NCBI GenBank assembly: GCA_963855995.1
Contig: OY979716.1
Span: forward strand, 41,935,818-41,999,817
Source: Muricea muricata
Taxonomy: Eukaryota > Cnidaria > Anthozoa > Malacalcyonacea > Plexauridae
Direction: 5' to 3'
Length of the DNA stretch: 64,000 bases
Each line of letters starts with the position of its first letter. The stretch's first letter is position 1. This document shows positions 1 through 10,607 of the stretch, one piece after another. The notes under the pieces are model-generated. The model was not told the origin of the DNA. It made no database searches and saw only the letters and a program-made list of their open reading frames with translations. The position numbers were made by a program, and so were the translations under genes.

Positions 1-513
1 AATTTTCTCCCCCATGCCTCTCACCCTCGCCATCTGGTGCTGCCCTCATGCAACGTTTCCTGGACTCCTGCGAAACTCCTTGTACCCGACCAACCCAACT
101 CCGACTAGCTGAAATTTCGCCAGCCACCACTACTAGCCCTAACCCTAACTCTAGCTTTAACCCAAACCCTAAATCCTCCCTCTCATGGTTAACATCATCG
201 CCAACCCCGACCTCCACCGTCAAGCCCCACCGATCAGACCAAGACCAAGAGCAGCTGATTTTTTCTCCCCCACCATCGAATCCCTCCTGATGAATGACTC
301 CCCACAAACACCACCCCATGCCCTGACGCTTCACCACCCACCAGATGCCCAAGCCCCCTCATCAAAGACCCATCCTCACAACATTTTCCTTCCCAAAACC
401 TAGCCTCTACCCTCGAATCTTTCCGGCTCAAATATCAGTGTGAATTTGATGAACCAATTAACTTTGATACGTTTTCCACCCTCGCTGACTCGTTTGCACA
501 AGAAGCCCTCACT

Positions 514-2855
514 TTGGCTCGAGAGTTGACAAGCCAGCAACGACCTAAACCTACCCAAAGACGACCCGACCGGCTCAGTGCTAGACCGCCTATCGACAAC
601 CGCTGGCCAATGAACTCAGACGACTCGGCAGCACGCCGTCTCCAGCACCTCTATCGAATTTCAAAAAAGCGAGCCGCCCGGAAAATCTTTGGTGATGATA
701 GCCCCGGTTTTGATGGCACCACCGAAGACACCACCACTTTTTTCACCAACGTGTTTGGCCCCCGATCCTGCAACACGGATTCCCTCCAGGCAGAACTCAA
801 TGTCCACGTCCCTTCTGCTGATGTTGAGGAGACCCTATTTGACCCACCTAGCCCTGAAGAACTTGCCTCCAAACTCTGAACGATGTCCAACTCGGCTCCT
901 GGCAAAGATCGGATCAAATCCGCCACCTTCGCCTGCTCAACCCCAAGTGCTTCATTCTTGCCCAATTATTCCAACACTGTTTCACTGCTAAGGATGTCCC
1001 AGCATCGTGGAAGACTGCAACCACCATCCTGATTCATAAAAAAGAATCCACCACCGATCCTGCCAATTTTCGACCCATTGCACTCATAAGCTGCTTGTAC
1101 AAGCTGCTCATGGCTGTCTTGGCCAAACGAATGATCACGTTCTCCATTACCAATGACCTGCTCTCCAACGCCCAAAAGAGTGCCCGCCCCAGTGAAGGAT
1201 GCTATGAGCATGCCTTCATCCTCGAATCCATCCTGACTGATGCTCGCCGTCAACCACGTCCCTTGTGCCTCGCCTGGTTGGACATCCGAAACGCTTTTGG
1301 CAGCATCCCTCACAGCGCCCTGTCCACCACATGGGTTTCCCACCAGACCTGGTCCGAATGATAACGAATGTATACAATGGCGCCACCACCGAGGTCCTCA
1401 CTTCAACAGGCAAAACTTCTTCCATTCCCATCCACTCTGGTGTAAAGCAAGGATGCCCACTCAGCGCTATTTTGTTCAACCTGTTGCTGGAGCTGGTCAT
1501 CAGAAAGTGCATTTCCGCTGCAGCCCAATCCCATCGCGGTCCACTCAAACACCACGGCCTCAGCATCCCCATTCTCGCCTACGCAGATGACATCGTTCTG
1601 TTGGCCCGCAACCCGCAAGGCCTCCAGCACCTCTTAGACGCTGTCTCCTTGGCTGCCACCACCGTCAACCTGGAATTCCGCCCAGATAAATGTGCATCGC
1701 TGTGCCTCAACAAAACCGCTCCCCGGATCCAGGGACATGAATTCCTGGTCCAAGGCAATCCTATCCTTTCGCTAGCGAAAGAAGAGCATTACCATTACCA
1801 TTACCTTGGCGTCCCCATCGGGCTGATCCCAAACATAACCGAAATTTCCACCCTCGTCGACACCCTCTGTGATAAACTCAAGAAGATTTGCCAGTCCCTC
1901 CTCTGCCCTTGGCAAAAACTCGACGCCATACGCACGTTTGTCCAGTCTTGCCTTACCTATGCTCTACGCACCACCGACCCAACCAATACCTCTTTCCTTG
2001 TGTATCGTAAAGAGCTCCTTGCAACTGTCCGCTCGATATGCCACCTCCCCAACTGTGCCACCACCCACTATATCTTCGCGAGTAAGCAAGCTGGAGGCCT
2101 TGGATTAACCGACCTGTGCAAAGAGAACCATACACAAACAATTGTCCAAGCTCTCAAGATGCTGTCCTCCTTAGACCCTGTTGTCTCCACCATCGCCACC
2201 CAAGAGCTTCGTCAAACAGTCCGTTTTGCGACCCAAGCAGACCCGACCCCTGCTCTTTCCTCTGCTTTCCTGTCGAATCATGCTGACCGTCACTCGGAAT
2301 CTCTCCGAAGTCGAACCGGATCTGTTTGGACGCGAACCCGCCGGGCCACCAAATCAACACCAGAAACCCTTCCCCATCTTCTTTGCCATTGTCCCACCAA
2401 TATGACATCCATCACCGAGCGCCACGACAGGATAGTGGACTGCCTCACCAATGCCGTCCAATCTGGCACCATGTCAACCAACTAAACGGTCACCGACAGC
2501 AACTCCACTGTCCGCTCTGACATCGTTATTGAAGACAATGACAACGTAACTATCATCGACATCTGTTGCCCCTTTGATAACGGCGAGGAAGCCCTCGAGG
2601 AAGCTGCTGCTCGCAAAGAAGTATGAACATTTGAAAAACCACTTTGAGGCACAAGGCAAAATTTGCTCCGTATACGGTTTTGCGGTTGGCGCTCTCGGCT
2701 CATGGCATCACGGCAACGAACGTGTCTTTGCCGTCCTTGGAATGACAAATAGGTACAAAAACCTCTTCCGTAAGCTTTGTGTAACTGATGTCATCCAAGG
2801 CTCCTCCGATATCTATCGCAAGCACCTTGGCTGCGATGATATCTCCCATCTTTAA
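514..2855 (+). pseudogene. LINE reverse transcriptase / restriction-like endonuclease, broken
   Basis: The polyprotein copies an RNA template at a nicked target. Seen in order: the pre-RT linker (514-879); an 'APGKDR' motif just after a TGA at 877; RT pieces in two further frames ('LIHKKES', 'CLYKLL', then 'WLDIRNAFGSIPHS'); then a long open frame 1265-2485 with 'GVKQGCPLSAILFN' and the catalytic YADD box at 1580-1591. A CxC...H knuckle ('LLCHCP...ERHD') lies near 2380-2430. After an in-frame TAA at 2483 the same frame continues into the endonuclease signature ('RSDIVI', 'IIDICCPFDN'). A frameshift near 2625 leads to the last piece, 2574-2855 ('VGALGSWHHGNE', 'YRKHLG'). At least two stops and three frame changes make it dead. 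Assignment to NeSL versus a sister clade needs a tree. Confidence 0.8.
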
Positions 2856-2897
2856 GGATTTGACATTCTTATTTTTTCATCTTTAAGGATTTGACAG
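2849..2897 (+). repeat. Short direct repeat at LINE 3' end
   Basis: The words 'atctttaaggatttgaca' (2849-2866) and 'atctttaaggatttgaca' (from about 2880) are repeated about 31 bp apart, starting at the endonuclease stop codon. Short 3' tandem repeats instead of poly-A are known in several non-LTR families. It may be part of the element's 3' UTR. Confidence 0.5.
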
Positions 2898-2900
2898 TTT

Positions 2901-3327
2901 TATATCACCTCACACTTATGATTTTTCCGACTAGCGGACATGCGCACTTGTTTTTACTTTTAATTTGTGCTATCCCCAAGCACCTTATGATTTATCTTTT
3001 TTGCATTTACCTCTCTTAACTAAGGCCCTATGATACGAACGTGTCGTCAGCGCTCCACACGGACCCTGATCTCACGTCCCTCTGTCATAGCATACAATTA
3101 GGACTTCCCCCAACTTAGGATGCCACTATAAAATTGGTCGCGAACCGATTCAAATCTTGAGACTTCTCCTCTTCCTTGGGCGAATTTGTTTACTTCACCG
3201 TACAGTTCGGTTAACAGACAAGACTTATATTGACCGTCAAAGAAATCATCTGTTACTGAGTCCAAAAAATCGGACAGTACTAGTCATATTCCATCCCTGA
3301 CCCAAAGTAAACAACATTTGGCGAGTA
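2901..3327. other. Non-coding stretch between LINE and ORF remnants
   Basis: I see no gene in this 430-bp stretch. A 'ctataaaattgg' near 3127, followed by a pyrimidine-rich leader at about 3160, could be a TATA-type promoter for the ORF remnants that follow, but the match is weak. Confidence 0.4.
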
Positions 3328-3747
3328 TTGCGCCTGATAACATTCCTAATTCTGCAATCTCCATTACTGATCCTTCTAAACAGGAATCGTCGTCTAACAT
3401 TCCTGGTAAAACTTGTGTGTGATCCTTCTAATCAGGAATCGTCAACTTCCTCAAGTAAGACCAAAGAAACATCGATTACGCAAGTGACGTTGTCTGATCC
3501 CACCCTTAACAACACGGAACAACCAATTCATGATATTCAGTCTGTTCCTCAATCCATCAATGTTAATCACGTAACACAAGAATCATTGTTTCATCAGAAA
3601 TCTCCTCTGGACTCGTCTAATTCTGCTCAACTGATTCATGATAAGAGTGAGCCCTCTTGCATCACTGATCTTCCTTCTACTATTAACTCTCTCCCCTGGT
3701 TCATCCTCTACTACCAAAACCGTTGCACCTCCTTCCAGTGGCCCTAG
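3328..3747 (+). pseudogene. Ser/Thr-rich low-complexity ORF remnant
   Basis: This is an open frame of about 139 codons. Its middle is rich in Ser, Thr, Gln and Asn and looks intrinsically disordered. It has no recognisable domain. The Ser/Thr/Pro character continues in other frames towards 3950-4246, so 3328-4246 may be one decayed protein of an element (ORF1 or gag-like). I do not recognise the family. Confidence 0.35.
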
Positions 3748-3949
3748 TTTGTCAGCAACCACCGGTCAGCCTGTTGGCAATTCTGCGACACAACCTCATT
3801 CTGCCACCTAGATTAATTCCAAACTGCAAACCTGCAGTCAAAACCCACCTTCTACAGATAAAAAGAAAAAGAAGAAATCTGCACCTATTTCCCAAAATAC
3901 CAAACCCCTAAACCTGCCCGCGACCAATCTCCCGGCAACCTAACCCGCC

Positions 3950-4246
3950 ACTCCCACCCCCGACTCCATTGAAATCATTCCCACCCCCAGTAATTTTGTT
4001 ATCTCTGATAAGTCAAAAAATGGTGCCATCATAACCGAATGTGATCCCACATCCCCTAATTATTACCCTCAAGAGGATTCCTTTGAAGATTCCCCCTCTC
4101 CTTTACCTATTGGTCCTAATGGCATCCTGGATATTCATCTTCCGGCTGATAGAATGAACATACCTGGTAAATGTTGCCTTTGCCATGAAAAAGTCGATTC
4201 ATACAACGCCGATTACCATCTTTTGTGCTGTAAAGAAATCCCTTAA
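3950..4246 (+). pseudogene. Unrecognised ORF end with Cys/His finger
   Basis: A frame free of stops runs from about 3950 to a TAA at 4244-4246. It encodes proline-rich sequence ('PTPTPDSIEIIPTPS') followed by an acidic stretch and a finger-like end of the form C-C-x-x-C-H...H-x-x-C-C ('CCLCHEK...DYHLLCC'). A further acidic Asp/Asn/Glu-rich tail continues in frame after the TAA. This is compatible with a nucleic-acid-binding N-terminal protein of a retroelement, but the family is not identified. Confidence 0.4.
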
Positions 4247-4589
4247 GATGACATTGATGAACTAGTAAATCAACATGCGAGTGATAATTATGATTTTAAT
4301 GACATTAATGAGATAATTTATAATTAATATGAATTCGCGATAGACGATGCAACAGTATCTTTTATTTTCTGTACAGTAGACCTTTTTCGAGCTTTCTTAC
4401 ATGATTTGAATTGCATGCTGGACCGTAAAGCGTCCTATATATTTAAAAAGACTGATCTATTCGGGCAGCATCCTCATTTCAATATTCTTTATTATTCTTC
4501 GTAGTCTTTTTACTTCATGTTAGCACAATCATGTACTATTAACCCCTATGTATCTAGGATTTTTCTTTCTTCTATTATTACTTAACCAT
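4247..4589. other. Non-coding stretch before ISL2EU
   Basis: AT-rich sequence without a supportable gene. The target dinucleotide AT of the following transposon is at 4588-4589. Confidence 0.4.
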
Positions 4590-4606
4590 AGACAAATTTG
4601 GCTAAA

Positions 4607-6324
4607 ATGTCACGTGACTTGAATTGGGTGTTTACATCGCAAAATGTAATCACAATGGCAACTTCATGCTATTGTTGTGCAAATCACGTGGGTTGCTGCT
4701 CCTGTTTGTTTCATAACCAGGCAATTGGTTGGTCGAAATCTTTACGAAATTTTCCAAAAATTACTCCAGTTACCTGTTCTGAGTGGCTCAAATTTGGAGA
4801 AAAAAAGAACGCAGGAGAAAAAAGTTACAAATTCTTTCAAGAGGGCTATGTTTACGACATCTACACGAGTGTATCTGCGCCTGAACATTTTTACGCTAAA
4901 GCGCGCTGCTATCGGTCACTAAAGAAGAACGAAGAACCGCATTTTTCAACGATAATACTAAGGAAAAGTGATGACAGAGCGTCAGTTTATAGAGCACACT
5001 GTTCATGCAAAGCCGGTAGCGGTGGTCATTGTAATCACATATTTGCTCTTTTGTACCAGCTGAATGATTTCATGTGTTTAAATGTCATAGATATTCCAAG
5101 TGATTCTACGTGTACAAGTCGTCCCCAAACTTGGCATATCCCACGTTCTGCCTCCATTTGTCCTTTACCTGTAATGAGCACCCATCTTGCGTGTGCAGAA
5201 ACTGACAAACGTGAGAGAAAACGAAACCCAGTAAGCTGTAAATTATATGATGCTAGAGGTCATGATAACAAGAAAGCATTGACAAACAAGCGCGTGATGG
5301 ACGAAATTGAGTTCTTGAAAAACAAAAAACGCCACCACCCTTTTCATATTTGTTATGTGACCAAGAACCAGGGCTGCTGGTCAACACAGTGTTTGGAAAT
5401 GTACCCTTAGGTGCTTGCCTATCATATCAACTGCAAGACTTTGGGAGACCTAACACACGATTTTTCAAAAACTGCGGCGTTGAACGAAATTTTGACACCG
5501 AAAATGCATCACCAAATAACATTCAATTTCCTGATATTCCAATTACTCAAAACAATATGGAAACATTTAACATAGCAGAACTTAATATGCTGAATCAGTT
5601 GGGACTTTCCGATTTTTTTGCTCGTAATGTATTAATAGACATTGAAGAAGCACATAAATTAGAAAAACGAACAGTGTTACAGGGTGAATCTGAGGAATGG
5701 CTAAAACAGCACAAATATAAACTGACTGCCTCAAACTTTGGTAAAGTTTATTTCAGAAAACAATCGCCTTCAGAGTCTATGTTAAAGAGTATATTCACAC
5801 CAAGAGATTTGTCCAATGTTAAATCAATTTCACATGGAAAACAAAAAGAAACAGTTGCCAGAACTATCTATGCCAAAAAAATGCAGAAGGATGTACCAAA
5901 ATTTACAATATTTGATGCTGGAATCTCGGTTCATCCTTCATTTCCCTATCTAGGGGTCACTCCAGATGGGAAGGTGCTTGACCTATCTTCTGCTCAGACA
6001 TTTGGTCTGCTTGAAATAAAATGTCCGTTTTCAAAGCGAAATGAAACTTTGGAACAAGCAGTTGCGGATAAAGATTTTTACATTACAAAAACTGCTGACA
6101 AGTTTTGCCTCAAGGAAACACACGCATATTATGTACAAGTACAAGGGCAATTAGCTATTACAGGATTAACCTGGTGTGATTTTTGTGTGTTCTTATCCGA
6201 ATCTAATGAAATGTGTGTTCATAGAATCAATTTCGATGGAAACTTTTGGACTGATAAACTGCAGCCTACGCTAAAACAATTTTACCTAAATCATGGCTTA
6301 AAATTCATTGCTGGACAGACCTGA
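4607..6324 (+). pseudogene. SWIM zinc finger / YqaJ-type exonuclease of ISL2EU
   Basis: This is the accessory protein of ISL2EU, with a lambda-exonuclease-like (YqaJ) domain. The best start is ATG 4607; an upstream in-frame TTG lies inside the inverted repeat. First part (4607-5410): Cys-rich N-terminus, then a SWIM finger of the form CxC...CxH ('HCSCKAGSGGHCNH'). Second part (to 6324, another frame): 'HKYKLTASNFG', 'GKQKE', then the nuclease core 'LGVTPDG', 'LLEIKCP' (E-x-K) and 'YYVQVQGQL'. The catalytic Asp, Glu, Lys and Gln are all present. The frame changes once near 5345-5350, inside 'HHPFHI...CDQEPG'; without this single-base indel the protein would be complete. A very short intron is an alternative I consider unlikely. 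Confidence 0.85.
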
Positions 6325-6413
6325 ATGTCCAAATAAAACTTAAAGTTCTGTTTGGTATAGTTTTTTCTTGTATTGTCTTGTCACAGACTTTAAATAAAAT
6401 AACCTTGACATAA

Positions 6414-7948
6414 TCATTGCAGAACTGGATTTTGAAAGTTTGAAAGAATACATGAAACTGTGCATAGTTGATTAATACTTCCAAGCATAGTTATCGGAAT
6501 TACAGAATTGAATATACGATATCTTCGGATTTTTCCTATAGCTCGCTCAACATGAATCCTGTGCCTTACTGTAGTTTGTGTTTTGATACATCATCTTCTG
6601 TAAATCCAATCTTATCCTTCAAGAAGGGTGGAATATTTAGCTTCAGGCCCAGCACATTCAAATCCTCGTGAATATCAAATCCTTTGTCGGCCATAACTGA
6701 ATCACCCTTCAAAATCTCCCCAATGATAACTTTTTTCCTAAGAATTTCTAAGAAACCTGATTGTTGCACAATTTGTTTTTCATTTATTGATCCCTCGTAT
6801 AACTGGGAAACAAACATAACTCCCCCTTTTGGATCAACACCAATGAGGCACTTCAGTGTAGTATGAGATTTGTACATGCTATAACTTTCGCTATGTTTTT
6901 GCAAAGCACTGGGAACTTGAATTTTTAGTTCAGTAGCATCAATAATAATGACAGTGTCAGGATATTTCTCTAAAAATTCAGAAGGTGCATTTTGTAAAAT
7001 GACCTTTCTGTGAGGCCAAATTTTGAGGCTTCCCAGCCTGATATATAGGTAGTTAATCCAGGTAAGAAATATATTATTTACTGTTGCTTCCTTCATGCAA
7101 AACCTTTCAGCTAAATCTATAACGGATAAGCCCATTTTAAGCCTCATTAAGACAAAGAGAAACTCATTTTCAACAGATAGTTTATGGGCTGTTGGGCGAG
7201 TCATGGTTGACGAACTGCAGGCACTTTCGTCTTCGTCAACAGCTGTTTCTGTGTCCGATTCGCAGTTATCCTGTTGAAACAATGTTTCTGTGTCAATTGT
7301 TACGTCTTTTCTTGCGTGTGAATCCCAGTAAAGCAATCTTGTTCTGTCTAGATTTGGTAGTAAAAACTGCAGTGTGTTCATAAACTCGCCGTGCGAATTA
7401 AACCCAGTAAAATGATTGAATAACCATTCTTCTTTCTTTTGTGTCGTACATTTAGAAAGTAAATGAGATACTGAAAAACTATGCAAACATGGGATTCTGA
7501 CAAAATCTCCAAATAAATTTCCACAAACATCACTCTCATTAGTTTGCGTCTTGCGCGAAATAAGATTTATGTCGGTTGCATCGCCTTCCCCCTCCGATGC
7601 GCTATCAGTTGCTTCCTCGTTTTCGGTTCTATTCTTTTCCAGCTTTAACATAGCCGATGTCTTCTCTTTAGTCTTTAGTTTTTCCTTACTCCAAGCAAAT
7701 ACTGAAGGAACAGCAGTGCTTTTCAAGCGTCTTTTGGTCGAATATGGGTTAACAAAATCTTCATCCACAAAGTGTTCACTGCATATCCTAGTGTGCTTAT
7801 TTACGTTGAAATATCGAGGATCTCTCTTGATTTTTGTAATCCAGACAGACAAAAGAGTCGGCGAATTTATTGGCAATCCATGCCATGAAATATTCTTGCC
7901 AGCAGCGGAGCAATTGTAGCACTTTCCCACACAACAATAGTGAGGCAT
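6414..7948 (-). pseudogene. THAP-domain DDE transposase of ISL2EU
   Basis: This transposase should cut and join the element's ends. The start is ATG at 7948; the open frame upstream to 7999 lacks an ATG. The N-terminus is a THAP finger (C-x4-C near residues 5-10, then 'CSEHF' and the 'AVPSVF' box). A low-complexity Glu/Asp linker, a helix-turn-helix-like block ('LSVIDLAERFCMKEATVNNIF') and the IS5-type core follow: first Asp in 'IIDATELKI', second in 'MADKGFDI'. The main frame stops at 6566. One base out of phase it continues with 'HRIHVERAIG', which holds the catalytic Glu, and ends at TGA 6414-6416 ('NFQNPVLQ'). A single-base indel near 6570 therefore removes the last catalytic residue. Confidence 0.85.
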
Positions 7949-8184
7949 GTTGACTTTCGCTTTGTGATATTGGGTGCTTTGTTTACATTCTCTACCCAAT
8001 TCAAGTCACGTGACGCCCCTTCGGAAGTTAGCCAAATTTGTCTATTGTTGTATGTTTTGGAAAAAATTATAATAAAGATCTGTTCTTATCAGCTTAATAG
8101 ATTTGGCAGTGCTGCACTTGATCCAATCCTAGCTATCTATATATCAAATTGAATCTAAGGAGTTCAAGAATCTACTAGTCTGGT

Positions 8185-8920
8185 CATAGGCAGCCCAATT
8201 CAGTGTGTAGTTTCATATAGAGATCAGTGCGCACATAAACACACTTTGTAGTTTCTTAAATATAATTCCCTAAGGTTGGCAACTAAATCAATTACGAACA
8301 TACACCCCCCATGAAATAAAGCATAAATACACAAAGAAAACATAACGAATTCCAAAAAAAAACAAGACCAGTGTGTGGCTGGATAAATTTACTACCCTTG
8401 TGGTGAGTTTCTGTTTCGAAAACCACTTAAAAACGTTGTATACGGGTCAAAATTTTTAATGTTTTGTTAAATTTTATGGCTGTAACTATGCGGGATGCTC
8501 TCATCCTGCTACTGGAAAGAGTTTTAAATGACGAATCCGTGCAGCGATTGGCTTAACTATGAATTTTGACCAGCCAATTGCTGCACGGATTCGTCATTTA
8601 AAACTCTTTCCAGTAGCAGGATGAGGGCATCCCGCATAGTTACAGACGAGAAATCGGCAAAATACCTTTATATTTCGTTCAAATACGGACCGTTTAGTCC
8701 TAACAAGAAAAGTTGCTAACAGGTTAATAAAATTATCCTAGTTTATATTTGTGTTGTTTTTAAAGCTGTTTTCTTTCTGGTTTTGATAAACTACGGATTT
8801 ATTTCGTGTCGTGTATTTCAAAAAGTTCAAAGAGTTGCCAACCTTAGGAAATTAACTATATAAACTACGAAGTGTATTTCGTGCACACTGATCTCTATAT
8901 GAAAGTACACTCCGCCTATG
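8185..8920. mobile_element. Foldback/MITE with nested hairpin and 7-bp target duplication
   Basis: The ends are CATAGGC (8185) and GCCTATG (ending 8920). Imperfect inverted arms of about 100 bp reach to 'ctaaggttggcaact' and its complement. GTCTGGT lies directly outside both ends (8178-8184 and 8921-8927). In the centre, 8481-8553 and 8572-8644 form a second, nearly perfect hairpin (73-nt arms, about two mismatches, 18-nt loop). No ORF is present. The superfamily is not assigned; 7-8 bp duplications would fit hAT or a related group. Confidence 0.75.
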
Positions 8921-8939
8921 GTCTGGTTTATTTTTGGCG

Positions 8940-10607
8940 AGCGCCTTAACTTTGGCTTAATTTTGGTGTTTATTACTGGCTGTTTTCGTCACTCCTGGTC
9001 GAGTTTTACTGTCACCGATATTTCTGGTTATCTCTTGTTTCTCTCAGTGCTTTTTGGATAATTTGGCTTATTTTACTGGATCCTTTTTATCGCGTGGCAA
9101 TATGTGACTTGGACGGCGCTATTTCGTTTCGAAATTCCCGCCGTTCGGCGAATTTCGGCCACCATTTTTAAGTGTTACTATTTTTGGTTGTACGATTGTG
9201 TGTTGTAGTGTGATTATTTTTGCTCTTGGCTTACGATTTTTGGCCGAGGGGCGTGTTCTACTTGCATCTTGTTGGATACGAAGTTTGGGCCAATTTAGTT
9301 CAGTGCTTTTTGAATTCTCACCGGTGGAAAACCGTTACGCTATTCAGTGTTGCTTAGCAACACGGATTTGAATTCGTATATCGCCGTTGGTGCGGTTTTG
9401 CATGGAGTTTTGTACATTTTGTATATAGTTTCTGGTTTATCTACCTTGTTTTGTTATTTCCGCCTCATTTGGACGGTATTTTATTGGTTTTTTGGCTCAT
9501 TTTGTACATATCTTATATTCTTGCGAGTGTTTCCACTTGTGGTCTCACATTTCTTTATACTAGTGGTACCTTTTGGATCATATCTCTGCCCCTACTGGTC
9601 TGATTTCGCTCAAATTTCGTGTGGTGACGCATATTGGTGCCCTCGTTCCGAATTTGGTTATTTGGCGGTATTCTGCCCGTGTGACCGCTGACCGGGTTTT
9701 GGTTATTTACTTGTTCGATGGGCTGAGATATTAGAGTTTGCTGCTTACGCTGGTATTTGACGTGGTGTTCCACTCTATATTTACTCATTGATCTGCTGGA
9801 TATTTTTTAACTGGCCATGCCGATTTGTGCGGTTTGTTTTCGCACGTTTAAAACACGTGGAATGTTTAGCCCAACATCAGCGATTATATCATGAAGGCAA
9901 GCGTGTTATGAACAGCAACTTGCCCCCACTGAAGTTCACATTGACCTTCTTTGTAAATCAGGTGCGTCAGACTCTCTCGTGTCCAGTTTGTAACTTTAAG
10001 TGCGACCATTGCCAAAATGTCAGAGCTATTGGTACCCATTTTCAAAAAGCTCACCCGGCCTTTCAGTTATTCATCTCATACCATTGCCAATGGTGTAATG
10101 GCTACATCGATCCGGCTGAGATAGCGGTTCATGCTCATGGCCACGTTCAGAACCTGGCATTTGGAAAGCCGTTTTCCCCACCTCATCCCAGTATTAATCC
10201 GGAGGACAGTAGTCTTTCATTCGTGCATGATTGTGGTCACTCTGTTGACAATTGCCCTGGCTGTGATGGTACCAATTTGCCTGCAACCCAACCTGAATCC
10301 TCTCCAGTTTTCATCTCTACTGATATCGACGACGGTGCTGTTGATAATCTTGTGAACTGTGACCCACCTACGTCCTCCCCGTCTGCGGTTGTGGTCCCCC
10401 GTCTTACAAAGACATCCTTCTTTGCACCAGTTCTCCTATCCCAGATACCTTTGGCATCCAGCATACAATCCTCATCCTCAGGAGGATAGGACGAGCCAGG
10501 ACTCTTCGGATCACACAGTACAGCGCCACGGATGACGCCACGTTGCAAACGGTTCTTTGACAGACTTCGAGATCGAGCAGGGCGACGCACACCCTTAGTC
10601 GTTTACA
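8940..10607 (+). mobile_element. 5' fragment of a NeSL/R2-like LINE
   Basis: A long GT-rich leader (8940-9800, read as 5' UTR) precedes an ORF with multiple C2H2 fingers. The fragment stops abruptly at about 10607, where the duplicated segment of the next locus begins. N-terminal C2H2 fingers before the RT are typical of R2/NeSL-group elements. It could be the 5' half of the family whose 3' half is at 1-2900, but no overlapping sequence allows proof. Confidence 0.5.
9817..10489 (+). pseudogene. C2H2 zinc-finger N-terminal ORF of NeSL/R2-like element
   Basis: ATG 9817 opens 'MPICAVCFRTF', the first half of a C2H2 finger. Its His pair ('AQHQRLYH') is one frame away, so a single-base indel lies near 9862. 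The remaining frame runs to 10489 and contains 'CPVCNFKC...HFQKAH' and 'CQWCNGYIDPAEIAVHAHGH', two more C2H2-type fingers. It then passes into Ser/Pro/Asp-rich linker ending 'SSSSGG'. Fingers of this kind bind the target DNA in R2-type elements. No protease, RT or nuclease follows here. Confidence 0.6.

Larger units (their letters stand above)
1..2900 (+). mobile_element. NeSL/R2-superfamily non-LTR retrotransposon, 3' part, decayed
   Basis: This is the 3' part of a LINE that runs in from the left edge. Reading along the plus strand there is a Pro/Ser/Asn-rich leader, a linker with 'FFTNVFGP', reverse transcriptase, a Cys/His knuckle and a restriction-like endonuclease. That domain order is typical of the R2/NeSL/HERO group, which uses a restriction-like nuclease rather than an APE nuclease. 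The stretch at 150-175 contains degenerate CCCTAA-like words, but it lies in proline/asparagine-rich coding-like sequence and I do not call it telomeric. The element is inactive because of several stops and frameshifts. No poly-A tail is obvious; the 3' end carries a short direct repeat (2849-2897). Confidence 0.8.
4590..8043. mobile_element. ISL2EU DNA transposon, full length, AT target duplication
   Basis: Terminal inverted repeats begin AGACAAATTTGGCTA at 4590 and end with its reverse complement at 8043. A second inverted block (GTCACGTGACTTGAATTGGGT) follows about 5 bp further in on the left and about 13 bp further in on the right. The dinucleotide AT flanks both ends (4588-4589 and 8044-8045). 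The 3454-bp interior holds two convergent genes: a plus-strand SWIM/YqaJ-exonuclease protein and a minus-strand THAP-IS5/DDE transposase. That gene pair and an AT target duplication are the reported hallmarks of ISL2EU. Each gene has a frameshift, so this copy is non-autonomous but young. Confidence 0.9.

Noticed and set aside
140-180. CCCTAA-like words suggesting an interstitial telomere repeat
   Set aside because: Only three irregular copies, inside proline/asparagine-rich coding-like sequence.
5345-5350. Programmed frameshift between SWIM and YqaJ parts of the ISL2EU gene
   Set aside because: No slippery heptamer is seen at the joint; a simple indel is more likely.
9347-9691. 114-codon hydrophobic ORF resembling a membrane protein
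   Set aside because: Arises from a T-rich leader of the LINE fragment; no ATG context, no domain, phenylalanine/leucine bias expected from base composition.
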